Below the pieces are notes generated by a model that saw only the letters and a program-made list of their open reading frames with translations, made no database searches and was not told the DNA's origin. Shown here in pieces: positions 23,860-35,893 of a stretch of DNA of 64,000 nt (position 1 is its first letter; every line of letters starts with the position of its first letter). Position numbers and translations under genes: made by a program. This DNA is from Durusdinium trenchii (lineage: Eukaryota; Sar; Dinophyceae; Suessiales; Symbiodiniaceae), in NCBI GenBank assembly GCA_963970005.1, contig CAXAMN010013891.1, positions 30,917-94,916 on the forward strand. Reading direction: 5' to 3'.

Positions 23860-24442
23860 GTCACGTCAGGGGGGACGGACGCTGTCCGCGTCGAGGGCGG
23901 AAAGCGTCGCTGTCCTCACGAAGGATTCATTGGAACGGAACAGAAAACCTTCCAAGACACGGAAAGCAAACAGGCTGAAGTGGAAGGCGCCTTCGCCTCC
24001 GAAACCGGGTCGAAGTCGTGGTGTGTTTTGGGAGATTGGCGGAGAGCGGAAGCGAGGCGGCCACCTCAGCCGCTCCGGCGGAGGAGCTACGCAAGGTGGG
24101 GTGGGGGGGAAACCCCGGAGATGGTGGGGTGGAGACCAACTTCGGATCCTCCTGGGGCAAGCTGGTGGGTGACAGATGACAGGATCCTGAGACATCATCC
24201 TGGATTTATTGTTTAATTGTATTTTCTGGTTCCTGAAGCACATCCCATGCCATGCATTGGAGTGGGAGAGCTGCTTGGCTTGGCGGCAGTCTGCTTGGCC
24301 CTAGTTGGCTGGTGGCAGTCTGTATATTTTAGAAAGCAAGTAGACAAGTTCACCCCTGGCCCTGCAAAAAGGTCTGGATTTGGTTCCCCCGATCACACAC
24401 CTGTGATCGATTTCTTTGGAATATATGGATAGAAATCATACC

Positions 24443-24516
24443 CAACAGGTAGTTTTTGGACACCCTTAACCTTTTTGCCATTTATAGACGCCTCAGAAGG
24501 AAGGTCCTGGTAGCTA
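24443..24516. repeat. single copy related to the aaggtcctggta fold-back family
   Basis: Contains gtagtttttggacaccctta and, 45 bp on, ggaaggtcctggtag. The same words, arranged as an inverted pair, form the fold-back at 37946-38032. A relative therefore occurs here without an obvious left arm. Confidence 0.5.
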
Positions 24517-24943
24517 AGCCAAGCATTCCTTGTTGGGCGGCACTTCTTCCACTCTGAGCCGATCCCATCTTCCACGTACCACGGATGGGGTGAAGAGAGG
24601 GGAACGCCCGGCCGTTGGGCTGAACGTTCCACTGAAGTGGTGTGAGGGGGAAGAGCGGCTGATGCTTTCCCTTGAAGTGGCAGGCAGAACACTCGGCCGA
24701 CAGCAGTCGGCCCGGACGGACGGACGTGCCTTGCTTGGCGCGCCTTGACCAGCCGACCTCGCCCCCTTTAAAGGATGTTGGATGTTTTGGAACCTTTCTG
24801 ATGGCAAAGATGAAGAACCGTCAGAGAATTGTGGCTCCAAACCTTCACAACATGGGGTGCCCAGTGAGCCAGACTCCGGGACTGGGCGCGGCAGCGGCTT
24901 CGCCGCTCAGCCCGTCAGCCTTCGGGTTCGGCCCCTTTTCCAG

Positions 24944-25022
24944 GTGCTGCATGCGGCGCTGGAGCGGCTCAGCGCTGCCGGGCTCAGGGTCCATTGGAAC
25001 AAGACTCCGGGGGGAGAGGGAG
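24944..25022 (+). CDS. isolated exon-like segment, unknown product
   Basis: After an AG/G acceptor (24942-24943) a GC-rich frame reads VLHAALERLSAAGLRVHWN. No family was recognised. It lies 0.9 kb upstream of the phosphatase-like gene on the same strand and could be one of its earlier exons. Confidence 0.25.
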
Positions 25023-25919
25023 GCGTCGGCCTCGCCGGGAAATTCCCTGTGGCACGCCGATGGAGGACAGGGGTCTTTTCCCATCTTCTTTCCACCAAAG
25101 AATTCATCCTCTTCTGGTCGACCTGGGTCCCCTTACTATAAGCAACATGCTTATCTTCTTTGGTCCACCAAAGAATTCCTCCGAAAAAGATTGGGCCTTT
25201 TTGGTGATGCTTTCGCTCGATCCGACTCCATCCTCACCATCCGACTCCAGCCATGCGCCATGCGCCGGATGGTCGAACGGACCCAATTGACTGAACTGAG
25301 GCGGGAAACTCTTGGTGAGAAAGATTTGCTCCAGATGAAGTGTTGCAATCCAAATGGGGGTTTTATTCATCAAGAGTCTACATGATAGGTTTTCCAGGAA
25401 GGAAAGAATAACTATCAAAGAAGCAAAGACCAAACCTCGCGCGTGGCGTTTGCTTGCGTTGAACACAGGCAATGTTTGTTTGTTGAGCAGCTGTTCTCAC
25501 CGCCCGTTCGAGAACGCGCCAAGGTGAACTTTGCGAACAATCCGCGACAAGACCTGTGTCATCAGGAGGGGTGTGGTTTGGACTGGAGGATCAAGGGGTC
25601 GAAACACGGGGTCGATGACTTCACCGAGAATCAAAAAAACAAAAAGGACAAACGCCAAATAAAACGATTTTCCATGCATCATTTTCCTGATTTCTTATCA
25701 ATCCATGTTTGGAGTCATTTTTGAGTTTAACATGGAGGTGTGGAAGATGTGTAGAAGGTTACGAGAGAAAAGGAGTTTGGGTTCCATGTGTTCTTTGCGA
25801 TAGGTGCCAATCGTGTTTCTTTTTTGCTTGTGTATGATGGAACTTAGTTCTCGGTCAACCAGAAGACTGTCTTCCCGCCTTCCGGCTCGGGCTCGGGTCG
25901 GTGCCTTCGCCTGGTGCAG

Positions 25920-28900
25920 GTTCTGCCTTCGCTGCTCCTGGGCGGTTGGGCCGCGCTGAACCAAGACTGTGGTGAGCTGCGGCGACGCAACGTCACGCCA
26001 CGCGGTGTTTCTTCTTTTTCTGCGTTCGCGTCGACCTCGTCCCTCCTGACCGGTCCGCACAGGAACGAGGAGGAGGAGATTCCCTCCCAAAAAGAGTGAG
26101 ACAAATCCCTAATGAAGACAGAGGATACCTGCCAAATCCTGCCACGAAAAGCCCCTAACTTAAGTTGCCATATGAGACAAAAAACCGAAAATTCAATCCC
26201 ATATATCATATTACTGATTCTGATATACTGGTCCAAGCAAAACTGGGTCTCAATGGTCCGGGACCCACATCAGAAACCATCCCAGCGGTCGCTCCTGGGG
26301 TGCCGTTTCTGGTTCCGTTGGTTGTCGGATAGAGTGTAGGGTTATATATTAATTGATATATCCTTGATATGAATTCCAACCACTCACCCATCCGACACTG
26401 GTCAACTGGGCTTTCACCTGCCCAACATGGTTTTGGAAGGGTTTTGCTGCTTGTTTTCTTTTTCGCCTCCCAAAGAGTTCCCTACCGGCCCGGCCCGGAC
26501 GCTTTTGGCCCGAGGCATGTGGTGTCCATCGTCTCGGCGGAGCAGCGCCGGCTGCCGGAGCCGCCTGGGATGGACGGATGGAGGTCCCCACGGTGGGGAG
26601 TTTCTGCTTTTTTGGGGAAGAAAACGATGAGTGGATCAGGATGAAGAGAGTTCTTGTTTTGTCTTTGAACGGGCTTCTTCATGTTGTTTCTTATTTTTTC
26701 TTTTTTTTTGGGAAGGGAAGACATCACTCGCTGTGGAGTAATCGAATCAAGAAGAACCGTTTGAAACTGCTTGGTATGTAGCCGCAATGTAGCCATGAGC
26801 ATCCACATGATGTTCACCATCCATGTGTCTCTTTTCAGGTTCCGAAGTCCAACAGTTCTAGAAGACTCACTGGACTTGTCAAGGCGAGTTGATTCTATTT
26901 CTTCGGCTCCTTCCAGGTTCGCAGCGTCTGACAGACCTGGGCAGGTCCTGCTGTACCAGGGTGGGGTGGCATATTTTTTTTCAGCCCACGATTTCGATGG
27001 CGTTCGGTGGTGGGACCAGGTGAGCATTCCGAAAAGGTTCCGAAAAGGAAGGAGGTGGTTGGACCGTGTTGTTCTTCCACACCCGGAAGGCAACCCAAAA
27101 ACCCACGTCCAGGAAGTGGTTCGAAACAGGTGCAGTTCTTGTTTCACCGGCCGATTCCTCCGGGGTCCAACCGGTTTGTCACCGGTCACACGCTGTCGCC
27201 ACGCCGAAGACGTCTGACCGGAGCAGCGCGTCGATGCCCAAGGTTCATCCGGGGACATTTGCACATCCACTCCTTCGACAGTGAAGACGCTGCGCTCAAG
27301 CAGCTTGGCACGAGAAGAGGCTTGCTGCCTAGCGCATCTGAGCGCCAGTTTTGACTCAAGCATGTTCCAGAGAATACCTTTCAGATCCTAAAGGAGCGAC
27401 TTCACTCTGTTCGATACCCAGATGTTCAGATCAGGTCAGCTTTCTGGTCGTTTCGGATCTGTCTTGGCGTTTCGGATCGTATTCGGTAGGTCCCAGACGC
27501 TTCCGTCGACCCTCACCTTTTTCACGAAGGGGGGCTATACGTATTGTTGGTTCGAAGCGAACGTGGTGGGAGAGGTCGATGATGAGAGCACGCAGCAATA
27601 TTTTTTGGACTTTTGAGTTATATACAGTTATATAGTAGCGACTCCCTACCAAAGACTGCATTGGAGGATCCTGGTGTGGATTTCGAGTGCTGGGATTGGG
27701 AAGCTGCTGTTGATGAAATCGATGCCGCCTTCGGCAAACTGCAACTGCAGGACAAAAGATGATTCCTCGCTATTCCAGAATAGGAACTCAAGTGTTTGGG
27801 AGTTCGAAGATCCCTGGTCGCACCATGTGCACGGTCAGTCGTTCTGGTTGCAACCCTGGCAAACGACCGTGCTGCAACGACGAGTGGACCAACGAGATTT
27901 GCTTCCGGTCTCGTTGACCTGCCGTCGTCCATGGAGTCCCCAGGAGCCCTCAGGAGCCCAGGGCGTGACCAAGCTTTCTCCCGTGGTTCGTTCACTGCGG
28001 AGAGGCTGGCGGAGCGTTTCCCCGAGATTTGCCGCTTTATCGATGCTGCGGTCAACGACCATGGCGTGGTCTATGTGCACTGTGGGGCAGGCGGGCAGGT
28101 GCAGCAGTGCGGCTTGAGGAGTGGGGCGAAGGTGTGTTTCTTTGGTTAAAGTGTTCCAAATAGATCTAAATAACTGATAGCTGCCATGTGGGGGTGGCCT
28201 ACGGTTTTTTGGGAGCAAAGAACCACCTTTAAATTGCCATAGCCACCGCAGCTTTCACTAAACCACACAACTCTTTCAGAGTATGCTCCCTATAGACAGC
28301 TCTTCAGCTTTTGGAGTTGGATGGAGTCCGTATGTTTTCCTTCTACAGGGACTTCTTTCCTCGTTCCTGTACCAGGAGACCCGTACGGGGGGGGAGACCC
28401 CGGTGGCTACCGGGGTGTCTATTAACCACCCCTTAGGATCCAAACAACACCCCTTGGGTCTTCTGGTTCAAACGACATCGCCTCGAGTGGATCGCAGGGA
28501 TCTCTCGCGCACCGACGGCCACCGCCAGCTGCTGGGATGCAGAGGTGATCCACAAGGGATGGCTCTAAGTAGTGGGATGGACATCTATTCACAAGCTAGT
28601 TTGGTCTTCATCCGGCATATGGGTTTCAACCATTTTCAACCTACATAGTGCCATATGTAAGACTACTCCGCAGGTTTTTTTTCCCTATCAAGGAGAAGGA
28701 GTCAGTGTTTTTTGTTTTTCATACCGGGTGTTGACCATAGCTCACTTGCGACAAAACTTGCATTCATCCGCACATTTCCATTCAAGTCTCCCATTGGATT
28801 TGGTGCGGGGGATCAGGAACAGGAGGAGGACGGAGGAATTCCTCCCAAGTTACTCGAGTTGCAACACCTAATTCTGGAGGTTTTCTCCAAGATTGTGTTA

Positions 28901-29603
28901 GGCAGTGAACAAAACACCTCCCTGGAACAAGTTGTTAACAACCATCCTCCCCCCATCACTCTGGAGGATTCCTCCCATAAAAAAGCCCCTCCCGGCGAAA
29001 ACCTGCTTCGCCAGATGGAGATTCCCCCGCCAAACTTCAGTCAAACCACTAGCCCTCTTTCGCTCCATGTTCCATGCTCTGCACTTAGCTAGTCCATGCA
29101 ACACCTGGGTCCAGGTTTCCACCTCCACCGGAGTCACTGCCAATGGGGTGCGAGAACCTCCCCCCTATTCCCCCACCACCCGTCCCGCCCCTTTTTCACG
29201 CCAAGCTGTAGGCTACATCATGTGGAAGCTGGGCCTCTCTGCTCCAGTGGCCCTGCGCCTCATCCGCGCCGCGCGGCCCTGCGTGCGGCCCAACCTGGGC
29301 TTTGCCAGGCGAAAAAGCGGCGCGTTTGGGCCGGTTGGATGGGGGGTGTGAAGTGGAACGGGAGAGATCGCCCTGCAGCAAAGAAGCTGTCTCGGCGACA
29401 AGTGCCCAAGAGTGCACCTTTTTTGAGAGGTTGCTTTGTTCTTCCCAAGCTGCAGTTGTCTGATCAAGAACTTAATTCCAGTGAAGGTGCTTTATATATT
29501 GCAGAATGTGACATTCTTTGGTGCACCAAGCTGCCATCCTCTTGTCGACTTTTCCGAATCCGCCAGGGAGCTTCGAAAGTGGGTGCCCCGACCTGGGAGT
29601 TGA
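25920..29603 (+). CDS. dual-specificity (DSP-type) protein phosphatase
   Basis: It would dephosphorylate phospho-Tyr/Ser/Thr through a cysteinyl-phosphate. Exons: 25920-25971 (LPSLLLGGWAALNQDC, the usual entry motif), 26478-26583 (RHVVSIVSAEQRR), 27243-27313 (HIHSFDSEDAALKQLG), 27839-28090 (VDLPSSME, then ERFPEICRFIDAAV and VVYVHCGAG), 28498-28527, 29212-29308 (YIMWKLGLSAPVALRLIR, VRPNLGF) and 29567-29603 (ELRKWVPRPGS, stop TGA). Splicing the GC-AG intron 28091-28497 rebuilds HCGAGISRA, an intact HCX5R active site; the next GC-AG intron (28528-29211) joins TATAS to YIMW. Intron 27314-27838 has a GA donor. Both 25920-26583 and 27243-27313 resemble the start of a DSP fold, so there may be a truncated first domain or two adjacent genes. 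A 24-bp microexon at 26917-26940 is also phase-compatible. No start codon was identified; earlier exons are probably missing. Confidence 0.75.
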
Positions 29604-31000
29604 AGGCGGTTCGGGGTGCCCGGCCGGGACCTTCCGTTGCTTCGGTGCGGTGGTTGATCCGAAGGAGGAACTCGGTGGTTCAGGAGGACGCCTTGGACTC
29701 TGGCGATGGACTCATCGGTTTTGGGAATCCGGATGACAGGGGGTTTGGAGTTTGGAGGGTCCAAGGGTCCGGGGTCACCTGCAGATGTCATGGAGATGTG
29801 ATCGTTCTTCTTGGCCATCGAAGTGATTCACCATCACGGGAGGCCACCGCAGCAGATGTTGACAGGGTCAGGTGCCCAAATTCCATTCGGGGATGTTTTC
29901 CGGAGTCCTACAAACACGGGAAATTGCCAGAGTCCACCAAAAGGGCATGTATTAAAATTGGGAGACCTCCCTGTTCGACTCCCTGGCAAATCGAAGAAAA
30001 GTCGACCCAGAAAAAGGGCCACGAGATCTTTCTATAGCTGTAGGTGGTGTTTCTCAGGTTCCAAAAAATGACGTTTCTCCGAGGAGAAGACGATGGAAGA
30101 GCTGGACGGTTATGCCTCGGGCGCCCTTTGGACGTGAGCGCCGCAGCATCGAAGATGCCGCACGCGATGGCCACGAGGGTATTCCCGGGCGACGTGCCAC
30201 AGGAATAGACCTAGGATCTGATGGAGATGCTGTGATGGACCAATGAGTTGATGACCTAGAGGCACAAACCACTGTGAGCTGCATGGAGTGGTGAGGTGAA
30301 TGGAACAACAGAAGTTGCCGCCTGTGGGGCGACAACTAGGCATTCCAGTCGGCTTTCTTCTTTGGAATAGCTTCAAGAATAATAGAGTGGGCACCGGGCA
30401 ACCTCTCTGGGAATCTTCTCTGCGAGCCTGCAAGCTGGGACCAATCGCAGCATGAAGCCATCGGCTTTTGCAAAGTTCTTGCTGTCAGAATTTGGTTGCG
30501 AAAGGTGGAATGGATCTTGAGACCCACAAACATGAATGTGGATGGCCTGCCGCAACTGGAGGGTATCCTCATGGTGAGACCTGGGCCGCACCGATCGGAT
30601 ACCCTGGCCGGGCCGTTTCTGCTTCGCAGGGTTTCCGACCTCTCGAGGTCGTTGGGGTGGGTGGAGCCACCGGCCGACCGACCGCTTCGCGCCCAAAGTG
30701 TGGCGACGACGTGACGTCGCGGCGCGCGTTAGTTCGCATGCTGAATTCAGGTCTCCAAGAGATGAGACCTGTGAATCGAAGGAACCATTTGAAGCATCAA
30801 ATTCTTCGAGCGCCCAAGGGAGGGGGGGAGAAGTTTTTCTTGGTGGGGTTGAAAGCTGAAACGAGAAATCTGAACCCTTGGATCAACCTCCTATGATATA
30901 TTTCCCAGCACGGATAATGGTTCTTGAAGGAGCATAGATAACATGTAACTATTCTCAGTAGATGCCGTGACTAGTCAACACTGCATGCAGTGTTGCTATG
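29604..31000. other. no gene recognised
   Basis: This lies between the phosphatase stop and the second 360-bp element. One exon-like segment on + (about 30630-30690, reading VSDLSRSLGWVEPPADRP after an AG acceptor) and GC-rich patches around 30080-30230 are open on both strands. None has a recognisable motif. Confidence 0.4.
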
Positions 31001-31360
31001 TGGCCATGAGTCCAAACGTTTTGGTATGGAACATGTACTCTTGAACATCTCGTTCCATACCCCGTTCCATACCTGTGGAACAGCATGTTTGTTCGCCGTT
31101 CCATACCCATCGTTCCATACCTATGGACTCCTAGTTTACAATTGTTCGAGGTTCAATCAAAACGTGCGCTTTGCTTGCTGAAATACATTTACCGTGAGAA
31201 ACGGGACTGAGATGACACGTCAGGTTTTTTGGTACAATTTGTTCCATACCCCGTTCCATACCTGTTCCATACCTTATGGAACAAGGGATCCGTTCCATAC
31301 CCTATGGAACAGGAAGGTGCGCGATGTTCACCTGAGACCCGGGGTTTTGACGCACACCCA
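31001..31360. mobile_element. 360-bp dispersed element, copy 2
   Basis: Near-identical to 15108-15469 over its full length and in the same orientation; differences are scattered point changes. It is flanked here by unrelated sequence without GATA arrays. The left flank carries an imperfect palindrome (actgcatgcagt, about 30980-30991). Confidence 0.7.
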
Positions 31361-32596
31361 TGTGTTGCTTTGGTTTTGTTGCCGCGTGGCGTGGCGCGTT
31401 TCGTCTCGTACACTCATTTGCCAGTCGATGAGTCCATCCAATAGATATCATGCGGTGGCATCTCGGCATGCGACATGGTCCTTTTGTTTGAGGGGACCCG
31501 GGACCAGGGCACTCATTTAGCCATGCGTGCTGACGGTCGGGACACTAGTTGGGCCATTCTCGAGGAGAAGTGCCGGAATACCATCCATTCTCTTCTTCCC
31601 GACATAACAAAGGGACTGATCTGAATCATGTGGAAGCCAGCAACCACCTCCCTTCTACCCGCTATGGAGCGGTCTTGCGCAGCTTTTCGAGGCTTCCCCT
31701 GGGGTGAGCTCACACAGCAAGGTGCTGATGAGATGATGCGTCAGGTGGGGATGGCGGGAAGAGCCCTGACGGTCGCGTCTTTGTTTAAGAAAAATGGGTG
31801 AGAGAGGTGAAGCAAGACGCTTGTTGAATGTCTTGCTTCAGTTGATTCTCGTCACATCCAAATCATCATTAATATTCTGGTCATCCTTGATGTATTATAC
31901 GCTATGAACCCGCACGAGTTCCAAATATCCAAGTTGCCATTCGCGAGAGAGACCATCGTGTGGTCTTCGCTCTGAAGCGAAGTTTTTCGCGTGACCTTCC
32001 CCCGAGATCGGGCGGAACTCCCTCTGACGTGCACGTGAACGAAGCCACGCCAATTTTGACGATGGAGCAAGACCACTGCTTCGATCCGTGACGTGGAGGG
32101 AGCGAGAAGACCCGGTGGAAGACCCTTGCAGCTTAGCTCAGTCTTCCCGGAGGTGTCGGGAACGGACCGTCCCGTCCCGAAAGCGCCTCGACGTCGGTCG
32201 CGTGGCACGGCGGGGGTGAGAAATTCGGTGGCGCACCGCTGCAGCGTTCGGTCGCACACATACGAAGAATGACACTTTCGACCACTGGGTTAGAGTAGAT
32301 GGACTCCAAAAGCTTTCAACAACGGAGATGTCCTACATCTCCCTGTCTCTCCAAGTCTTTCGGCCGAAAAAACAAATTATCCCGGCAAGAGACCCCAAAC
32401 AGTGTGTGTGAGGTCTGTAAATAGAAAGTCTAGAGATCTAGACGCATTGGGGTCCAGAGAGGTGATGGTGGTGATGAAGTGAAGGTGGGTGTGAGTGAGT
32501 GTGGATGAGAGGGAGTGTGAGTGTGAGTGAGAGTGGGAGAGTGAGAGTGGGAGAGTGAGAGAGTGAGCATCTGAGAGCACAAAGTATTGGGCCTGC
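31361..32596. other. no gene recognised
   Basis: A mixed-composition stretch. The minus frame 31852-32259 has no motif. A gagtgaga-type purine repeat occupies about 32490-32575, just before the 42-bp minisatellite. Confidence 0.45.
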
Positions 32597-33075
32597 CACG
32601 AAATCTGCACTTCGAGGTTCACCATGCGCTGTGCCTGCCACGAAGTCTGCACTTCGAGGTTCACCATGCGCTGTGCCTGCCACGAAATCTGCACTTCGAG
32701 GTTCACCAAGTGCTGCGCCTCCCAAGAAATCTCGACTTCGAGGTTCACCAAGTGCTGCACGTGCCACGAAATCTGCACTTCGAGGCTCCGAGGTTCACAA
32801 GGTGCTGTGCCTGCCACGAAATCTGCGCGTCGAGGGTCACAGAGTGCTGTACCCGCCACGAAATCTGCAAATGAGCCACGTGTCCAAAAGTCACGATTCA
32901 CTGCACCTGTCACGAAATCTGAGCTCCTCGACGATCACCACCATGTCCAAAGCGCTGTGCCTGCCACGAAAACTGCATTTCGAGGTAAAACACCTCCGAT
33001 CCCTTGCGCCTGTCACGAAAAGTCGACTTTGGAGCACCAAAACACGAGGTTTCCCTTGCGCCTGCCACGAAAAGT
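32597..33075. repeat. 42-bp minisatellite, open in frame on both strands
   Basis: The unit begins cacgaaatctgcacttcgag and restarts exactly at 32597, 32639 and 32681. Diverged and length-variable copies continue to about 33075, each marked by tgccacgaaa or tgtcacgaaa. Because the first units are 42 bp (14 codons), frames stay open on both strands, giving repetitive peptides such as CHEICTSRFT. There are no splice-flanked exons around it, so translation is doubtful. Confidence 0.85.
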
Positions 33076-35379
33076 GGCCACCATGTGCGAAAATGCGCGC
33101 GGGCGGCGCCACAACGAGACTAGAAACACCCGCCGGGGGCCCCCAGATTCTGCGAGCCTGCGCAGTCGCAATGCACATTGATGATGTTGAGAGGCATGAA
33201 TGTACTGTAAATAGCAATGAATTAGCCGTTCACGCCCGCGCGCTTCAGCGATCTAAGCATCTGCTGCTTTTCACTTACCGTGAGAACCCCTCAGTGTGCC
33301 CACACTGTTTGGGGAATAATATATATATATATTACAGAAGAGTTCGGCCAGAAAGAAGGTTCAGACCAACGGCCTACACGTTGAGGCACGTTGAGGTTCG
33401 TCATCGCCCACCCACCTGAGTCCCTTCGAGCCCCGGCAGGGCCAGCGCTGCGCCAGGGATTGGTCGGTGGATTTGTCGAAGGCCCAACACTGGGTGGACG
33501 AGTTCAATGTGAAATGTGGATGTGGAGCGCGATGGAGTACTCAATCATTTGAAGGACAACATCCGCTTTTTACAGTGCAGTTGTTGTGCTGTCTGGAGTC
33601 TTTCTTTTTTTGCAGATGATCCCTCCAGAGGGTGGCTGTTTCACGAGCGATTCGGCGCCTGGAGCCGATGAAGGATTCGGTCGACGGAGGTCAATACCCA
33701 GGCCCCACAAATGGTGTGCTTTCATAGACTGAGAGTCATATGAAATGACAGACGCCACTCGACGCTGTTCGTACCACCGCTGTTCGACCAGGGATGGTGG
33801 ACCTCACGAGTCTGGGTGGACCTCATGGTAGAATGCCTTGCTCATCTTCTTGAGCCCCAAACGATCTGTATTGCGGGACAGATGAAACCAGTACTCAGTA
33901 CTCTACCGTTCCAGTACTCAGTACTCAGCTCATAGGGACGGTTTGCAACTCGTCGTACTCTCAGGACATACAACATCCATACAGTGCTCAGAATGGTAAA
34001 GGGATACAGATGGATCTAGAGTTGATGGTGAGAAAACCTCCCTCAAGAGCGACGGTTGTGTACCCAATCTGGCACTTTCTCGACATTTTGCTCCAACAGG
34101 TGCTGCTGCGGGCAGCCAACCGAGCCAGCTGTATATCTTCTGCACAGGCACGGGCAGACAGGGGCTTCCGCTTTGGCTTTTATGGACCCAAACAGGGGAA
34201 CATGCTCAGGCTTTTGTCTTTATGTTCCCTTGTACAACTGTGTTTCGGGAGCACCCTACCTTCAACTTTCAACCCCACTTGTGCCTTGACCTCTTGGTGT
34301 TGAAAGCAACTCATGCCAACCTCGCTTTGAACCAGAGCAGTGAATTGGCCTTCGCATGTCGCATGTGGAGTAAGATGAAGATGCGTTGCCAGGCCTTTGC
34401 ACTTGGTGGACGGCCAAAGCAGGAACCCGTCGAACCACTTCGTCAGGAACCCGTTGAGGCGGATCGAGCAGGGATCGGCCTCCAAAGTACCGCTCAAACG
34501 AGATCATCAAGATTCCAAAGTACGGAGGATTGCAGGGGCCGCGATCCCGTTCAGTTTCCCCTTTTTTCTTCTCAGGATCTCCAACAATCACCAGTGTCCG
34601 AGTTGTTTTATTTTTTACTTGGTTGTTTTAGTTGGCAATACCTACCTACCCCTCTTGCAGGGCCAGGGGCGTTCGGGCAACACAAAGAAGTGTTCAGATC
34701 AGATCTCCTGAAGTTTATCAATGAGATCTTACAATGTACCAGGACCTTCAAAGTGACCTCTTTGGAGTCTCTAAGTGACCTCTTTAGGGACTAAGTGACC
34801 TCATTCTAGGCTCTGAAAAGGTAACTTTGCAGGTCCTGGTAGATCTCACCACCTGTTGTGTTCAATGAGATCATGAAGAAACCTACGTTCAGATCACATT
34901 TCAGAAGCGTTCAGATCAATGCGGTCTGTCTTCATTGGGTTTGCCCGTTCTTACCTGCAACAGTCAGTAAACAAGAACATCACTAGTTTTGAACAAGGCC
35001 TTTACTAACCATCATCATCCACTGGGCCCAGGTAATAGGATAGACCCAATGTATGCCGCCTTTCTTGTTTCACCTACCCTTTTTTAGGAGATGGATAGGT
35101 GGATGAGGCCTTAAACATCTGGCCGATGTTCATCATCCCTCATCACTTCGGCCCCACGGAAATTCGGATAGGACCCAAGTGATGAGGGAGACCCCGTGAA
35201 GGAATTCACTTCTGGGTCTGCATTCAGATCGGTCGCAGGTGCACGCCTCGCTTCGTTTCCGCCCTGAGGGATGACATAGAAGACCCATTCTAACAAGGGT
35301 CTTCTCTATTTTGGCAACATCCGCGTGATCAGAGAGGCTGTGTAGCTTTGGAGATGGATCCAAGCTCGCCGAATGCAAG
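33076..35379. other. no gene recognised
   Basis: Contains a short AT run (about 33320-33332) and a Cys-containing + frame at about 34103-34290 (CCCGQPTEPAVYLLHRHG after an AG/G acceptor). That frame could be an exon but matches no family I know. A fold-back element lies at 34737-34841. Confidence 0.4.
34737..34841. repeat. fold-back element with taccaggacctt arms
   Basis: The left arm taccaggaccttcaaagt (34737-34754) pairs with the right arm actttgcaggtcctggta (34824-34841), one mismatch in 18. Immediately outside, gagatct and agatctc also pair after short offsets. The loop has three aagtgacct repeats. It shares arms with the element at 37946-38032. Confidence 0.8.
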
Positions 35380-35893
35380 GTGCTTCTGCAGCGCGGGGAA
35401 GCCTTGCTCCCCCAGCAGTCGCCAGAGACGGCGGAGGCGCGGGCCAGGTTTCTGCCTCATTATTGGATGAAGAGGTCTTGTCTTGAAAGGTGCTGGCGCT
35501 GGCTCAAAAAAAGCACCCACTGAGCTTGCTGCACATAATGGCCACTTGGATTGGAGGCATAGAATTTTTACAAAGCTGTGGCTGCAACTTGGAGACCACC
35601 AGGCACGATGAAGCCAGAATGACTCGAGATTAGAGATCCGAACTACAGTACTTTTTTTCTTTTGCATTTTGTATTCCGATGACTCCACTTTCTGCAGACA
35701 TTGTGGTGGACTTGGGAGTCAATATAGTAGGCATATATAGCGTGCGTGGAGTGTCTGAGATTTTGTATTCCGATGATTGCCGCTTTGTGGAGCGATCGGT
35801 GCATGATCACAGAAAAACACCTGGTGATTTCGGCTGTTCAGGTGCGATCTCCAGAGTTGGCTCAGGAGATTCGGCAGAACCTGGGGCTTGAAG
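35380..35893 (+). CDS. two exon-like segments, unknown product
   Basis: Segment 35380-35447 (AG/G acceptor, GT donor) reads VLLQRGEALLPQQSPETAEA. Segment 35842-35893 (AG/G acceptor, GC donor) reads VRSPELAQEIRQNLGLE. Both are GC-richer than their surroundings and look like helical protein, but their phases do not join directly, so another exon or another gene lies between. No family was recognised. Confidence 0.3.

Noticed and set aside
27342-27361. Possible relict of the dinoflagellate spliced leader (gccagttttgactcaag)
   Set aside because: It differs from the conserved leader end by an extra base and a substitution, and lies inside an intron of the phosphatase gene rather than in front of an intronless gene.
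26482-27363. 293-codon open frame on the minus strand
   Set aside because: It overlaps two + strand phosphatase exons with conserved motifs and good splice signals. The minus frame has no motif and runs through intronic sequence.
28712-29092. 126-codon + frame between phosphatase exons
   Set aside because: It lies wholly inside the GC-AG intron 28528-29211, which the conserved join requires to be removed. No motif.
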